Part shown: in pieces, positions 14,922 to 23,294 of the stretch
Position numbering within the stretch: the first letter of the stretch is position 1
How the letters are laid out: each line of letters starts with the position of its first letter
NCBI GenBank assembly: GCA_017461585.1
Contig: JAFTYM010000047.1
Coordinates: 1-52,703 of the forward strand
Reading direction: 5' to 3'
Length of the DNA: 52,703 bases
From: Oscillospiraceae bacterium
Lineage (GTDB): Bacteria; Bacillota; Clostridia; Oscillospirales; Oscillospiraceae
Position numbers and translations under genes: made by a program
The notes under the pieces: model-generated
The model's input: the letters and a program-made list of their open reading frames with translations, nothing else
Told to the model about the DNA's origin: nothing
The model's database searches: none

Positions 14922-16061
14922 ATGATAAATAATGAAATCAGCAGATACATAGACGAGCACAAAGACGAAGCATTTGACCTTCTTGTTGAGCTTGCGCAGA
15001 TCCCTGCGCCTTCACACCACGAGGAAAAGCGGGCGGAGTTTTGCAAAAACTGGCTTATAAAGCAGGGCGCAAAAGGCGTATATATTGACGAGGCATTAAA
15101 CGTCATATACCCTGTTGGCTCAGCGGAGAATAATCCCATTGCTGTATTCATGGCGCACAGCGATGTCGTCTTCCCCGACGAAACTCCCCTGCCATTAAAA
15201 ATCGAAGACGACAGAATACATTGTCCCGGTGTTGGAGACGACACGGCAAATGTGGTCGCCCTTCTCATGGCGGCAAAATATATAGCAGTAAACAACCTCT
15301 CTCTGAAAGATACAGGACTTCTCCTTGTTGTCAACTCCTGCGAAGAGGGCTTAGGAAACCTCAAAGGCTCCCGTAAAATCATTGAGGATTTCGGCAGCCG
15401 TATAACGGAGTTTGTATCATTCGACGGCAGCTACCGCGGTATAGTCAGCCGCGCAGTAGGCTCAAAGCGTTATAAAATCGAAATTGACACCGAAGGCGGT
15501 CACTCTTACAGCGCCTTTGGAAACCGCAATGCAATTGCTTACATGTCTTCTCTTATCGACACTTTGTATAAGGTAAAAGTACCCGATTTAGGTAAAACCA
15601 CCTACAACGTGGGTACAATTTCAGGCGGCACATCGGTAAACACTATCGCCCAGCACGCAGAGATGCTGTATGAATTCCGCTCCGACGAGGCCGAGGCTCT
15701 TTTAATTATGGAGAAGAGTTTTACAGATATTATCGAGAACTACCGCTCCAAAGGTCTTGACGTTACTGTAACTTTAGTGGGCGACCGCCCCTGCGCTTCC
15801 AACATTGATCCCGAGAAGCACAAAATACTTATGGAGAGAACGAAAAACGCAGTCAAACTCCACTATGATTTTGATGCAGGCTTCCACTCAGGTTCAACGG
15901 ATTGCAACATTCCCTTATCTGTGGGCATCCCTGCGGTCTGTGTCGGCTGTGTGGACGGACACGGTGCTCACACAAGAGAAGAATATGTAGAAATTTCAAG
16001 TCTTCGTCCCGGTCTGGGGTTGGCTTTTGATTTGGTACTTCATCATTTTAAGGAGAATTGA
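14922..16061 (+). CDS. M20-family metallopeptidase / deacylase
   Basis: The 379-residue protein has the M20 zinc-site sequence: MAHSDVVFP (77-85, H79 and the D81 next to it), GVGDDTANV (103-111, bridging D), EEGLGN (141-146, general base and ligand E), and a C-terminal GAHTREEYVE (ligand H). A dimerisation lid lies around 180-290 (EGGHSYSAFGNRNA). Family members are aminoacylases, dipeptidases or tripeptidases; the specific substrate cannot be read from sequence. GAGG lies 8 nt upstream of ATG. The next gene's start overlaps the end closely, so the genes are translationally coupled. Confidence 0.85.
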   Translation: MINNEISRYIDEHKDEAFDLLVELAQIPAPSHHEEKRAEFCKNWLIKQGAKGVYIDEALNVIYPVGSAENNPIAVFMAHSDVVFPDETPLPLKIEDDRIHCPGVGDDTANVVALLMAAKYIAVNNLSLKDTGLLLVVNSCEEGLGNLKGSRKIIEDFGSRITEFVSFDGSYRGIVSRAVGSKRYKIEIDTEGGHSYSAFGNRNAIAYMSSLIDTLYKVKVPDLGKTTYNVGTISGGTSVNTIAQHAEMLYEFRSDEAEALLIMEKSFTDIIENYRSKGLDVTVTLVGDRPCASNIDPEKHKILMERTKNAVKLHYDFDAGFHSGSTDCNIPLSVGIPAVCVGCVDGHGAHTREEYVEISSLRPGLGLAFDLVLHHFKEN

Positions 16062-16063
16062 CT

Positions 16064-17077
16064 ATGAGATATGCAATTTACGGCGCAGGCTCCCTCGGCA
16101 CAGTTTTAGGAGCATACATAACAAAAAACGGCGGTGAGATTGACCTTATAAACCGCAACCGCGCACACGTTGACGCACTTAACGAAAAGGGCGCACGGAT
16201 TACAGGCACAACCGACATGACAGTTCCCGTTCACGCAATCACTCCCGACGAGATGACAGGCAAATACGATGTCATCCTGCTTATGACAAAGCAGCTGAAT
16301 AACCGCAAAGTTGTCACAAATCTGAAAGATTTTCTCACGGAAGATGGCGTTATCGTAACCCTGCAGAACGGTCTGCCTGAGCCTTTAATCGCTGAGATCG
16401 TGGGCTCTGACCACACAATGGGCTGCACGGTCGAGTGGGGCGCAACAATGTCCGAGTCAGGCGTCTGCATACTCACAAGCGCTCCCGACAGTCTGTCCTT
16501 CCATATGGGCAAAATGGACGGAATTTCCGACAAGCAGTTTAAGACAGTCACCGACCTTCTGGAGCTTATGTGCCCCGTCCACGAAGAGGAAAACCTTATC
16601 GGTGCACGTTGGTCAAAACTCCTTATAAACTCCACCTTCTCAGGTCTTGGCACAGTTGTTGGCGGCGTTTTCGGCGATGTTTCCGAGAACAAAGAGGCAC
16701 GCAAAGTCGCGCTTTACTGCATGAAGGAGTGCATCGACGTAGGTCACGCATCGGGTGCAACTTTTGCTCCCGTTCAGGGCAAAAACATCACAAAGCTGTT
16801 TTACTGGACAAACGGACTTAAAAAGGCTTTTGCATCATTCCTTATGCCTATCGCCATGAAAAAGCACCGCAATATTGAGCCCTCCATGCTTCGCGATATC
16901 AGAAACGGTAAGATGTGTGAAATCGACGAAATCAACGGCATTATCTGCGCTTACGGACGTAAATACGGCGTTGCAACTCCCGTGAACGACCGCATCGTTG
17001 AGATAATCAAAAAGGAACAGGGCGGCGAAATAACCCCCAAGGCAGAAAACATTAAGCTTTTTGAGGACCTTGTGTAA
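16064..17077 (+). CDS. Ketopantoate reductase (ApbA/PanE) family protein
   Basis: The 337-residue protein begins MRYAIYGAGSLGTVLGAYIT, a Rossmann NADP-binding motif at G7-G12. It continues with the family features LMTKQLNNR (the K of the active site), VTLQNGLPE and a helical C-terminal domain with KLLINSTFSG. This is the PanE fold, reducing 2-dehydropantoate or related 2-oxo acids with NADPH. The gene is not near other pantothenate genes, so the physiological substrate is uncertain. ATG 16064 lies 8 nt after AGGAG; an in-frame TTG at 16058 overlaps the previous stop and is less likely. Confidence 0.8.
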   Translation: MRYAIYGAGSLGTVLGAYITKNGGEIDLINRNRAHVDALNEKGARITGTTDMTVPVHAITPDEMTGKYDVILLMTKQLNNRKVVTNLKDFLTEDGVIVTLQNGLPEPLIAEIVGSDHTMGCTVEWGATMSESGVCILTSAPDSLSFHMGKMDGISDKQFKTVTDLLELMCPVHEEENLIGARWSKLLINSTFSGLGTVVGGVFGDVSENKEARKVALYCMKECIDVGHASGATFAPVQGKNITKLFYWTNGLKKAFASFLMPIAMKKHRNIEPSMLRDIRNGKMCEIDEINGIICAYGRKYGVATPVNDRIVEIIKKEQGGEITPKAENIKLFEDLV

Positions 17078-17129
17078 TCACAGACGAAGTTAAACCAATC
17101 TCTCCGTCGATCGAATGTAGGGCAAACAA

Positions 17130-17876
17130 ATGACAAACAGAGATGAAGTTTTAGAAAAAGTAAATAGTTTGATACGTGCATATAACACGGGACTTTTGGG
17201 CGGCGAGAAAATGCCCGAGGACGAAAATCCTCATTTAGAAAAATCTTCCGTGCAGAACTATATGTATTTCACTTTGCCTATGGCGCTGAATTATCAGAGA
17301 AACTCATACGTTCTGTGGGAATGTGCAAACAGAATGTATGCAGATAAAGATGCCCGTATGGTATTTGACAGCAGAGAAGTCTGTAAAATGCCGGAAAACA
17401 TTCTGCGGGAATATCTTGTTAAATACAAAGTTGCGCTTCAGCCAAACAAGCAGCCCTTAATATGGAAAAAGCTGTGTGAAACTATAGAGAACGAACTGGG
17501 CGGAGATATACGCAATCTGTTTTCAAGCAATGATTACTCCGTTAAAAAAATCAAGGAGCACATAGAGAATAACAAAAAGAGCTTTCCGTATCTGGGCGGA
17601 AATAAAATCTGTAATTACTGGTTATATGTGCTTGAAAAGTATACCGACCTGACTTTTATTGACAGAGAGAATATAACCGTCGCTCCCGACACTCATGTTT
17701 TACAGGCAAGTCAAAAGCTTGGTATCATTTCCTCCGAAGAGGCAGATTCCGCCAATGTGCAGCTTATAGTTGCCGAAAGATGGAAAGCCCTGCTTGAGAA
17801 CACGGATTTTAACCCCATAGATGTCCATACTCCAATGTGGTTTTGGAGCAGAGGAAAATTTAAAGTTGATATATGA
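17130..17876 (+). CDS. Uncharacterised protein, possibly HhH-GPD DNA glycosylase-like
   Basis: I do not firmly recognise this 248-residue protein. Its C-terminal half reads FPYLGGNKICNYWLYVLEKY, then VAPDTHVLQASQKLGI, then NPIDVHTPMWFWSRGK. That order of a Lys-containing helix-hairpin segment, a PDTHV (D-x-HV) motif and a final PxWxxGR-like end is reminiscent of the HhH-GPD base-excision glycosylases. There are no Fe-S cysteines. It has a weak Shine-Dalgarno (TAGGG) and follows the PanE-like gene by 52 bp, with a terminator after it. DNA repair is a guess. Confidence 0.45.
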   Translation: MTNRDEVLEKVNSLIRAYNTGLLGGEKMPEDENPHLEKSSVQNYMYFTLPMALNYQRNSYVLWECANRMYADKDARMVFDSREVCKMPENILREYLVKYKVALQPNKQPLIWKKLCETIENELGGDIRNLFSSNDYSVKKIKEHIENNKKSFPYLGGNKICNYWLYVLEKYTDLTFIDRENITVAPDTHVLQASQKLGIISSEEADSANVQLIVAERWKALLENTDFNPIDVHTPMWFWSRGKFKVDI

Positions 17877-17884
17877 TTAACGCC

Positions 17885-17915
17885 AAACAGCCTGGTTTTA
17901 AACCAGGCTGTTTTT
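17885..17915 (+). terminator. Terminator after the 17130-17876 gene
   Basis: A 14-bp stem AAACAGCCTGGTTT and its complement, with a T run (TTTTT). Confidence 0.85.
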
Positions 17916-18010
17916 ATGAATTAACCTACAATATTTGTACAGCAAATATCGTGCATCGTACAGGGCAACATTGTATAATACTAACAGAACATAAGTTTTA
18001 AGGAGCTATT

Positions 18011-18862
18011 ATGCATTGGATTAACAGAATGAACCGCACTCTTGAATATGTGGAATCACATATTTGCGACTTTGACCCAAATGTAATCAGCAGAATTATG
18101 GCGTGTCCATATTCCGTCTTTTTACGCACGTTTGCACCAATTACCGGAATATCTTTTTCTGAATACGTCCGCCGCAGACGTTTAAGCTGCGCTGCTCACG
18201 AACTGTGTAACTCACCAGAACGTATAATTGACATTGCCCTAAAATATGGCTACGCTTCTGCAGATGCATTTTCAGCTGCCTTCAAAAAGAAGCATGGCAT
18301 ATCTCCGTCAAAAGCAAGAAACGGAAGCGCAGAACTATCCTTTTACCCCAAAATCGTTATTTCACTAAACATATCAGACATTTCCGCGCTGAAGTACACA
18401 GTCAAAAAGCTACCTGCTTTTTCTGCACTCGGTCTAAAAATGAAAGTTAAAAAAGATGAAAACGCATGGGCAATTTTGGATAGTCATCCCGTTGAACCAT
18501 TGCTTACACAAACGCTCGGCAGAAAATGTGATTTAGGTATATGTTTTGGTTATGACGCTGACGGTAACAACGATTATATGTGTGCCGCAAAATTCAGCAG
18601 TAATAACTACGACGATTTCAATATATATCACTTTCCCGAGCTCACATGGCTTGTTTTTACCGCCGAGGGCACTGTTTCTGAAGATGTTTTCCAAAAAACA
18701 GAAGACCGCATATACGGTGAATTTATCCCCCAATGTGCATACAACGTCCTTGATTTGCCCGTTGTTCAGAAATTTATTGATTGGAACACAGATACAGATC
18801 ATTGCCATGTTGAATTCATGGTACCTGTACAATCAGATCTATCAGAACAAAAGGAGAGATAA
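18011..18862 (+). CDS. AraC-family regulator with GyrI-like effector domain
   Basis: The 283-residue protein has two AraC helix-turn-helix motifs in its first 100 residues (ending IDIALKYGYASADAFSAAFK then KKHGISPSKAR). A SOUL/GyrI-like ligand-binding domain follows (about 115-280), shown by LPAFSALGLKMKV, GICFGYDADG and FPELTWLVFTAEGTV. This is the layout of Rob/BltR-type effector sensors that respond to small hydrophobic molecules. A TATAAT box (17974-17979) lies upstream. The VOC gene begins 3 bp after the stop, so the regulator is probably linked to it. Confidence 0.85.
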   Translation: MHWINRMNRTLEYVESHICDFDPNVISRIMACPYSVFLRTFAPITGISFSEYVRRRRLSCAAHELCNSPERIIDIALKYGYASADAFSAAFKKKHGISPSKARNGSAELSFYPKIVISLNISDISALKYTVKKLPAFSALGLKMKVKKDENAWAILDSHPVEPLLTQTLGRKCDLGICFGYDADGNNDYMCAAKFSSNNYDDFNIYHFPELTWLVFTAEGTVSEDVFQKTEDRIYGEFIPQCAYNVLDLPVVQKFIDWNTDTDHCHVEFMVPVQSDLSEQKER

Positions 18863-18864
18863 TC

Positions 18865-19245
18865 TTGAATGTATCATACATGGCAGTTGTTCTTGACTCT
18901 GCAGACTCCGACGCTCTGTCAGCTTTTTACGCAAATATGCTCGGTTGGGAGCGAATGAAGCCCGATGATGAGTGGATAATCGTGTATAACAAGGAGTCAC
19001 GTAACTTCCCGTTAATCACTTTTCAGCAAATCGAAAACTATGAGCGTCCAAAATGGCCTGCCGAGCACGGCAAGCAGCAGCAAATGGTTCATCTTGATTT
19101 CCACGTAGACGATGTCGACGAAGCTGTAAAGCACGCAATCTCATGCGGTGCTGTTCTTTCTGACATTCAACTCGAAGATGCATGGCGAGTTATGCTCGAT
19201 CCTGCAGGTCATCCATTTTGTATATTACCTGTACACAGTGCATAA
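18865..19245 (+). CDS. VOC-superfamily (glyoxalase/bleomycin resistance-like) protein
   Basis: The 126-residue protein is a single VOC module pair. It begins with VSYMAVVLDSADSDALSAFY and has MVHLDFHVDDVDEAVKHAIS near residue 70 and WRVMLDPAGHPFCI at the end. These are the beta-alpha-beta-beta-beta signatures, with H and D/E metal-ligand positions. The substrate is unknown; a small-molecule binding or resistance role would fit the AraC/GyrI-like partner. The start is TTG 18865 with AAGGAGAG 6 nt upstream, and it directly follows the regulator stop. Confidence 0.8.
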   Translation: MNVSYMAVVLDSADSDALSAFYANMLGWERMKPDDEWIIVYNKESRNFPLITFQQIENYERPKWPAEHGKQQQMVHLDFHVDDVDEAVKHAISCGAVLSDIQLEDAWRVMLDPAGHPFCILPVHSA

Positions 19246-19246
19246 A

Positions 19247-19509
19247 AAAGGCCCCGATTTAAAAGGCGCGGTGAGATAAGAATACATATGGTTTAGAAAC
19301 AAAAATTCACGCTCTCACATCATGAAAACAAAAATTTTAAGTTTCTAAACTGCTTGCACCCGAAAAGTTAAGATTTTGCCTGTAAGCGAGGCATTTAAGT
19401 GCAGACATACTTGGTGTCTGTCAAGTTTAAATAACAATGCTTACGGGTAAAAGATTTCTTTTCGGGCATATGCTTTCTTATCTCACCGCGCCTAAATCGG
19501 GGTCTTTTT
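19247..19509. repeat. Nested inverted-repeat element (MITE-like or structured RNA)
   Basis: Outer arms of about 40 bp (19250-19290 and 19467-19503) are near-perfect reverse complements, both containing the core GCGGTGAGATAAGAA. Inside is a second inverted repeat GTTTAGAAAC (19291-19300) / GTTTCTAAAC (19341-19350). Smaller hairpins follow: TGCCT/AGGCA, CAGACA/TGTCTG and a CCCGAAAAG/CTTTTCGGG pair. The right arm runs into TCTTTTTC and the left arm is preceded by AAAAAAG, so it could end both convergent genes. No coding sequence is visible. Confidence 0.7.
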
Positions 19510-21189
19510 CTATTTCTTTTCCTTATATTTCTGTGCCGCGGCGAGCTGCTGACCTGCGCTGTCGAGCGTGAGGTCTGTAATATTATCGCCGCCTGTGAGA
19601 CGGGAAAGCTCTGCCTTCCTGCCTTCCGTGTCAAGAGCGGAAACTCTTGTATATGTACGCTCACCTGCTGAATCCTTTTCAACAACAAAGTGATTGTCCG
19701 CCATAACGGCAATCTGCGGAAGGTGCGTTACGCACAGAACCTGCCTTTTTATGCCCAGCTCCCACAGCTTTTCGCCGACGCGCTGTGCAGCAATTCCCGA
19801 AACGCCTGTGTCGATCTCATCAAAGACCATTGTTCCGACGTCGTCGTTTTCCGCAAGTACATTTTTCATGGCAAGCATGATTCGCGAAAGCTCACCGCCG
19901 GAGGCGATTTTTGCAATTCTGCCCGGCTCCTCACCGGAGTTTGCAGACATGAGGAAGCGGACTTCGTCACAGCCTGTGCCCGAAAGCTCAGCCTTTTCAA
20001 AGCTGACCTTGAACTTAACACCTTTCATGTTAAGGTGAGCCAGCTCGTCCTGTATGCGCTTTTCAAGTGTAAGTGCACCCGCTTTGCGGCTTTCGGAAAG
20101 TGCTTTAGCGCACTTTTCAGCATCCGCCAAGGCTGCTTTCAGCTTCTTTTCAAGCTTCAGCTTTTTCTCGTCGGAATACTCAATATCGTCAAGCTCTTCC
20201 TTGGCGCGCTCCAAAGTTTCAAGGATTTCCTCTTCCCCAGCGCCATACTTTCTCATAAGTCGCTTAAGAGTGGAGATTCGCTCTTCTATCTCATCAAGCT
20301 CACCGGGAGAGAAGTCCAACTCATCTCGAAAATCACGGATTTCCTCGGCAATGTCCATAAGGGCATACTTAACGTCTGCCATCTTGGAGCTGAGTTCACC
20401 GAGCTTATCGGAATATTTTGACGATGCGTCCAACTCACGCTCTGCCTCTTCTGTAAGGGTCACAGCTCCGTCAGCTCTGTCAGAACCCCAGAGAGCGGAA
20501 AAAACGCTGTCTACGGAGTCTGTAAGGCGTGATGCATTTTTAAGAAGCTCGCGCCGCGCTTCCTTTTCGTCCATCTCGCCAACAACGATATTTGCACGTT
20601 CTATCTCGTCTATCTGGAATTTCAGCATGTCGGCTCTGCGCTCTTTCTCGCCCTCGTCCATGTCGAGAGCGTCAAGCTCTGCGCGTAAAGCTTTCAAAAC
20701 GCCGTACTTCTCTTTATATTCGCCAAGCTCTGCATCGTTTCCACAGTAGCCGTCCAGATATTTAAGGTGAAAGCTCTCATCCAAAAGCTTTCTGCCGTCG
20801 TTCTGACCGTGGATATCAATAAGCTCCGCGCCCAGCTCTTTAAGCTGTGAAACAGAAACAGGGGTGCCGTTTATGCGGCAGGAGCTTTTACCATCTGCAG
20901 AGATTTTACGCATGACGAAAAGCTGGTCATCGTCTTCTTTTTCAATGCCGTTTTCCTCATACCATTCATCGGACATGACCTGTGTGAACACAGCGGTTAC
21001 AGAGGCAGCCTTTGCCCCTGTTCTGACAATATCTTTGGAAACTCTTCCGCCCGTTACGGCATTGAGGGCATCGATAACGATAGACTTACCAGCGCCCGTC
21101 TCACCTGTCAGGACGCTTAAGCCCCCATCAAACTCAATGTCAGCCTTTTCAATAACGGCAATATTTTCAATATGAAGCAGGTTTAACAT
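19510..21189 (-). CDS. recN: DNA repair protein RecN
   Basis: The 559-residue SMC-like ATPase has Walker A GETGAGKS (29-36), two long coiled-coil arms (about 150-360), the ABC-type signature LSRIMLAMKNVLA and Walker B TMVFDEIDTGVSG. RecN binds broken DNA ends and helps recombinational repair. It is the last gene of the OLE operon, 22 bp after argR, its usual neighbour in Firmicutes. Confidence 0.97.
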   Translation of the reverse strand: MLNLLHIENIAVIEKADIEFDGGLSVLTGETGAGKSIVIDALNAVTGGRVSKDIVRTGAKAASVTAVFTQVMSDEWYEENGIEKEDDDQLFVMRKISADGKSSCRINGTPVSVSQLKELGAELIDIHGQNDGRKLLDESFHLKYLDGYCGNDAELGEYKEKYGVLKALRAELDALDMDEGEKERRADMLKFQIDEIERANIVVGEMDEKEARRELLKNASRLTDSVDSVFSALWGSDRADGAVTLTEEAERELDASSKYSDKLGELSSKMADVKYALMDIAEEIRDFRDELDFSPGELDEIEERISTLKRLMRKYGAGEEEILETLERAKEELDDIEYSDEKKLKLEKKLKAALADAEKCAKALSESRKAGALTLEKRIQDELAHLNMKGVKFKVSFEKAELSGTGCDEVRFLMSANSGEEPGRIAKIASGGELSRIMLAMKNVLAENDDVGTMVFDEIDTGVSGIAAQRVGEKLWELGIKRQVLCVTHLPQIAVMADNHFVVEKDSAGERTYTRVSALDTEGRKAELSRLTGGDNITDLTLDSAGQQLAAAQKYKEKK

Positions 21190-21211
21190 TTTTACCCCTC
21201 CAAAAAGAGCA

Positions 21212-21661
21212 TTACATCATGCTCTTTATCTCTTCACAAAATGTCTTTGCATCCTCGCTTGTAAACATGCAGAGAAAAGCTGTATCGTCGCCTGCAAGTG
21301 TACCTGCAATAGTGTCGATGTTCATTCCGTCAATTGCGCTGCAGGCAGCAGGAGCAAGTCCGGGAAGTGTCTTAATGACAATCATGTTCTGTGCGCAGAC
21401 GCATGATGTAACACCTTCGCGAAAAATCGCCTTAAGTCTTGTGGAATGGTTCTGCAGCTCCTTTTTGTGTGCGGGAGCATAGCGGTATTTGCCCTCGGGA
21501 GACAGTTCCTTGATAATATGCAGTTCTTTGATGTCACGGGAAACTGTTGCCTGTGTGCTGTTGATGCCCGCCTGCGCAAGAGCTTCAATAAGCTGGTTTT
21601 GTGTCTCTATATCATTAGCAAGGATAAGCTCGATAATTGTGTTCTGTCTTGCGTTCTTCAT
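21212..21661 (-). CDS. argR: Arginine repressor ArgR
   Basis: The 149-residue protein has the N-terminal winged-helix DNA-binding domain with TQAGINSTQATVSRDIKELH-like sequence (about 28-48). The C-terminal hexamerisation and arginine-binding domain contains PGLAPAACSAIDGM and GTLAGDDTAF. It represses arginine biosynthesis when arginine is bound. The start codon overlaps the nadK stop by 4 nt. Its place between nadK and recN is the conserved Firmicutes order. Confidence 0.95.
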   Translation of the reverse strand: MKNARQNTIIELILANDIETQNQLIEALAQAGINSTQATVSRDIKELHIIKELSPEGKYRYAPAHKKELQNHSTRLKAIFREGVTSCVCAQNMIVIKTLPGLAPAACSAIDGMNIDTIAGTLAGDDTAFLCMFTSEDAKTFCEEIKSMM

Positions 21662-22497
21662 TTTCTTTCACCTAACTTCTCGTAAACTTTCTTGTAAAAG
21701 CTTCTGTTTGAAAGGCTGATAAATCTCGCCTGTCTTTCAGACACCTTGACCACCAGCTCGTCTCCCTCTTTGAAAGCGGTCACATCCTGTCCGTCAACTA
21801 TCAGGACAGTTGTGTTTACTTTTCTGCCGTCCAGTACAACACGCACAACCCTCTCGGGTGCAAGTACAAACGACTTTGCCGTGAGAACGTGTGGGCAAAT
21901 GGGTGTAATTATAATATTGCTTGCGTCCGGCTCTACAATAGGTCCGCCTGCAGACATGGAGTATGCGGTTGAACCTGTAGGCGTTGCGATAACCGCACCA
22001 TCGCCTGTAAAGGACGAGATAGCATTATCATCACCGAAGAGCTCCAGCGTGATCACTTTGTTTATACCCTTTATTACAATATCGTTAAGAGCAAAATCTT
22101 CAAAAATCGTCTCACCATTGCGTTTAAGGGCAACATCAAGCATGATACGGCGGACAATCTTGTACTCGCCGTCCAAAACCTGTCTGATACCATTTATTTC
22201 CTCAGGCTCAAGCTCAGCCATAAAGCCCATATCGCCCAAATTTACGGCGATAATTGGTACTTCATACTCTGCAACGGCACGGGCAGTTTTAAGAATCGTA
22301 CCGTCACCGCCGAAGGTTATGACCATGTGTGCATTCTTTGCCTGCTGTGTTATGGTGCAAAGCTCATTTTCACCACCGTCGCTTAACGGACAGAGAACGG
22401 TTTCAGCGCCGTACTGCGCCAGCATGGTCTCTACCTGTTTTGTAACAGCTAAGTCTGTATCACGCAGAACATTGGGACAAAGCAATATCTTCATCAT
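21658..22497 (-). CDS. nadK: NAD kinase
   Basis: The 279-residue protein phosphorylates NAD to NADP. It has the diagnostic GGDGT motif (VITFGGDGTILKTAR, about 77-91), the NLGDMGFMAELEPEE loop and the glycine-rich GSTAYSMSAGGPIV substrate segment. Length is normal for bacterial NAD kinase. It overlaps tlyA and argR by 4 nt on either side, so it is translationally coupled in the OLE operon. Confidence 0.95.
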   Translation of the reverse strand: MMKILLCPNVLRDTDLAVTKQVETMLAQYGAETVLCPLSDGGENELCTITQQAKNAHMVITFGGDGTILKTARAVAEYEVPIIAVNLGDMGFMAELEPEEINGIRQVLDGEYKIVRRIMLDVALKRNGETIFEDFALNDIVIKGINKVITLELFGDDNAISSFTGDGAVIATPTGSTAYSMSAGGPIVEPDASNIIITPICPHVLTAKSFVLAPERVVRVVLDGRKVNTTVLIVDGQDVTAFKEGDELVVKVSERQARFISLSNRSFYKKVYEKLGERK

Positions 22498-23294
22498 TTA
22501 TCCCCCAATTCGTCATGGGATTGTTTTGCAGTGGCTTCGGGATCTATCTCTCCGTTTTCACCGCCTGCAATAAGGTGACCGAGATATTCAATATTTCCTT
22601 CAGGACCCTTGATGGGCGAGAATGTGATTCCGCGCACACCAAAGCCTGCGTCATTTGCATTTTTTACAAAGTTTTCCAAAACCTCTATATGGGTGGACAG
22701 CTCTCTTACAACACCCTTTTTCCCCACCTTTTCCTTGCCCGCCTCAAACTGGGGCTTTATAAGGCAGAGTATCTGTGCATCCTCGGCTAAAAGCTCACGC
22801 ATTACGGGCAAAACGATGCGCAGCGAGATAAAGGACACGTCGATAACACCAAGCTTTGGAGAATCTGGAATCTGCTCTGTTGTGACGTTTCTTATGTTGG
22901 TACGCTCCATGACCACAACTCTGGGGTCACTTCTTATGCTCCACGCCAGCTGACCGTAGCCGACGTCGATGGAGTAGACCTTCACAGCGCCGCCCTTTAA
23001 AAGGCAGTCTGTAAAGCCGCCTGTGGACGCACCGCAGTCAATGCATATTTTGCCGTCAGGAGAGACGTCAAAATATTTAAGTGCCTTTTCAAGCTTTAAG
23101 CCACCACGGCTGACGTATTCAAGAGTGTTCCCGCGGACTTCTATAACGGCATCCTCATTAACAGCTGTGCCGGGCTTGTCCACTCTGTTTCCGTTGACAT
23201 ATACCTGACCTGCCATAATGGTGGTCTTTGCACGCTCACGGCTTTCAAAAAATCCCTTATCTGTTAAAAGTACATCAAGTCTGACTTTAGCCAT
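22494..23294 (-). CDS. tlyA: TlyA-type rRNA (cytidine-2'-O-)methyltransferase
   Basis: The 266-residue protein begins with an S4 RNA-binding domain (MAKVRLDVLLTDKGFFESRE). An FtsJ-like methyltransferase domain follows, with DCGASTGGFTDCLLKGGAVK as motif I and LIKPQFEAGKEKVGKKGVVR as a later catalytic block. TlyA proteins 2'-O-methylate 16S/23S rRNA cytidines. ATG 23294 was chosen for the S4-domain start and GGATGG ribosome binding site; an upstream in-frame ATG at 23336 lies well inside dxs. The start overlaps the dxs stop by 8 nt. Confidence 0.92.
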   Translation of the reverse strand: MAKVRLDVLLTDKGFFESRERAKTTIMAGQVYVNGNRVDKPGTAVNEDAVIEVRGNTLEYVSRGGLKLEKALKYFDVSPDGKICIDCGASTGGFTDCLLKGGAVKVYSIDVGYGQLAWSIRSDPRVVVMERTNIRNVTTEQIPDSPKLGVIDVSFISLRIVLPVMRELLAEDAQILCLIKPQFEAGKEKVGKKGVVRELSTHIEVLENFVKNANDAGFGVRGITFSPIKGPEGNIEYLGHLIAGGENGEIDPEATAKQSHDELGDK

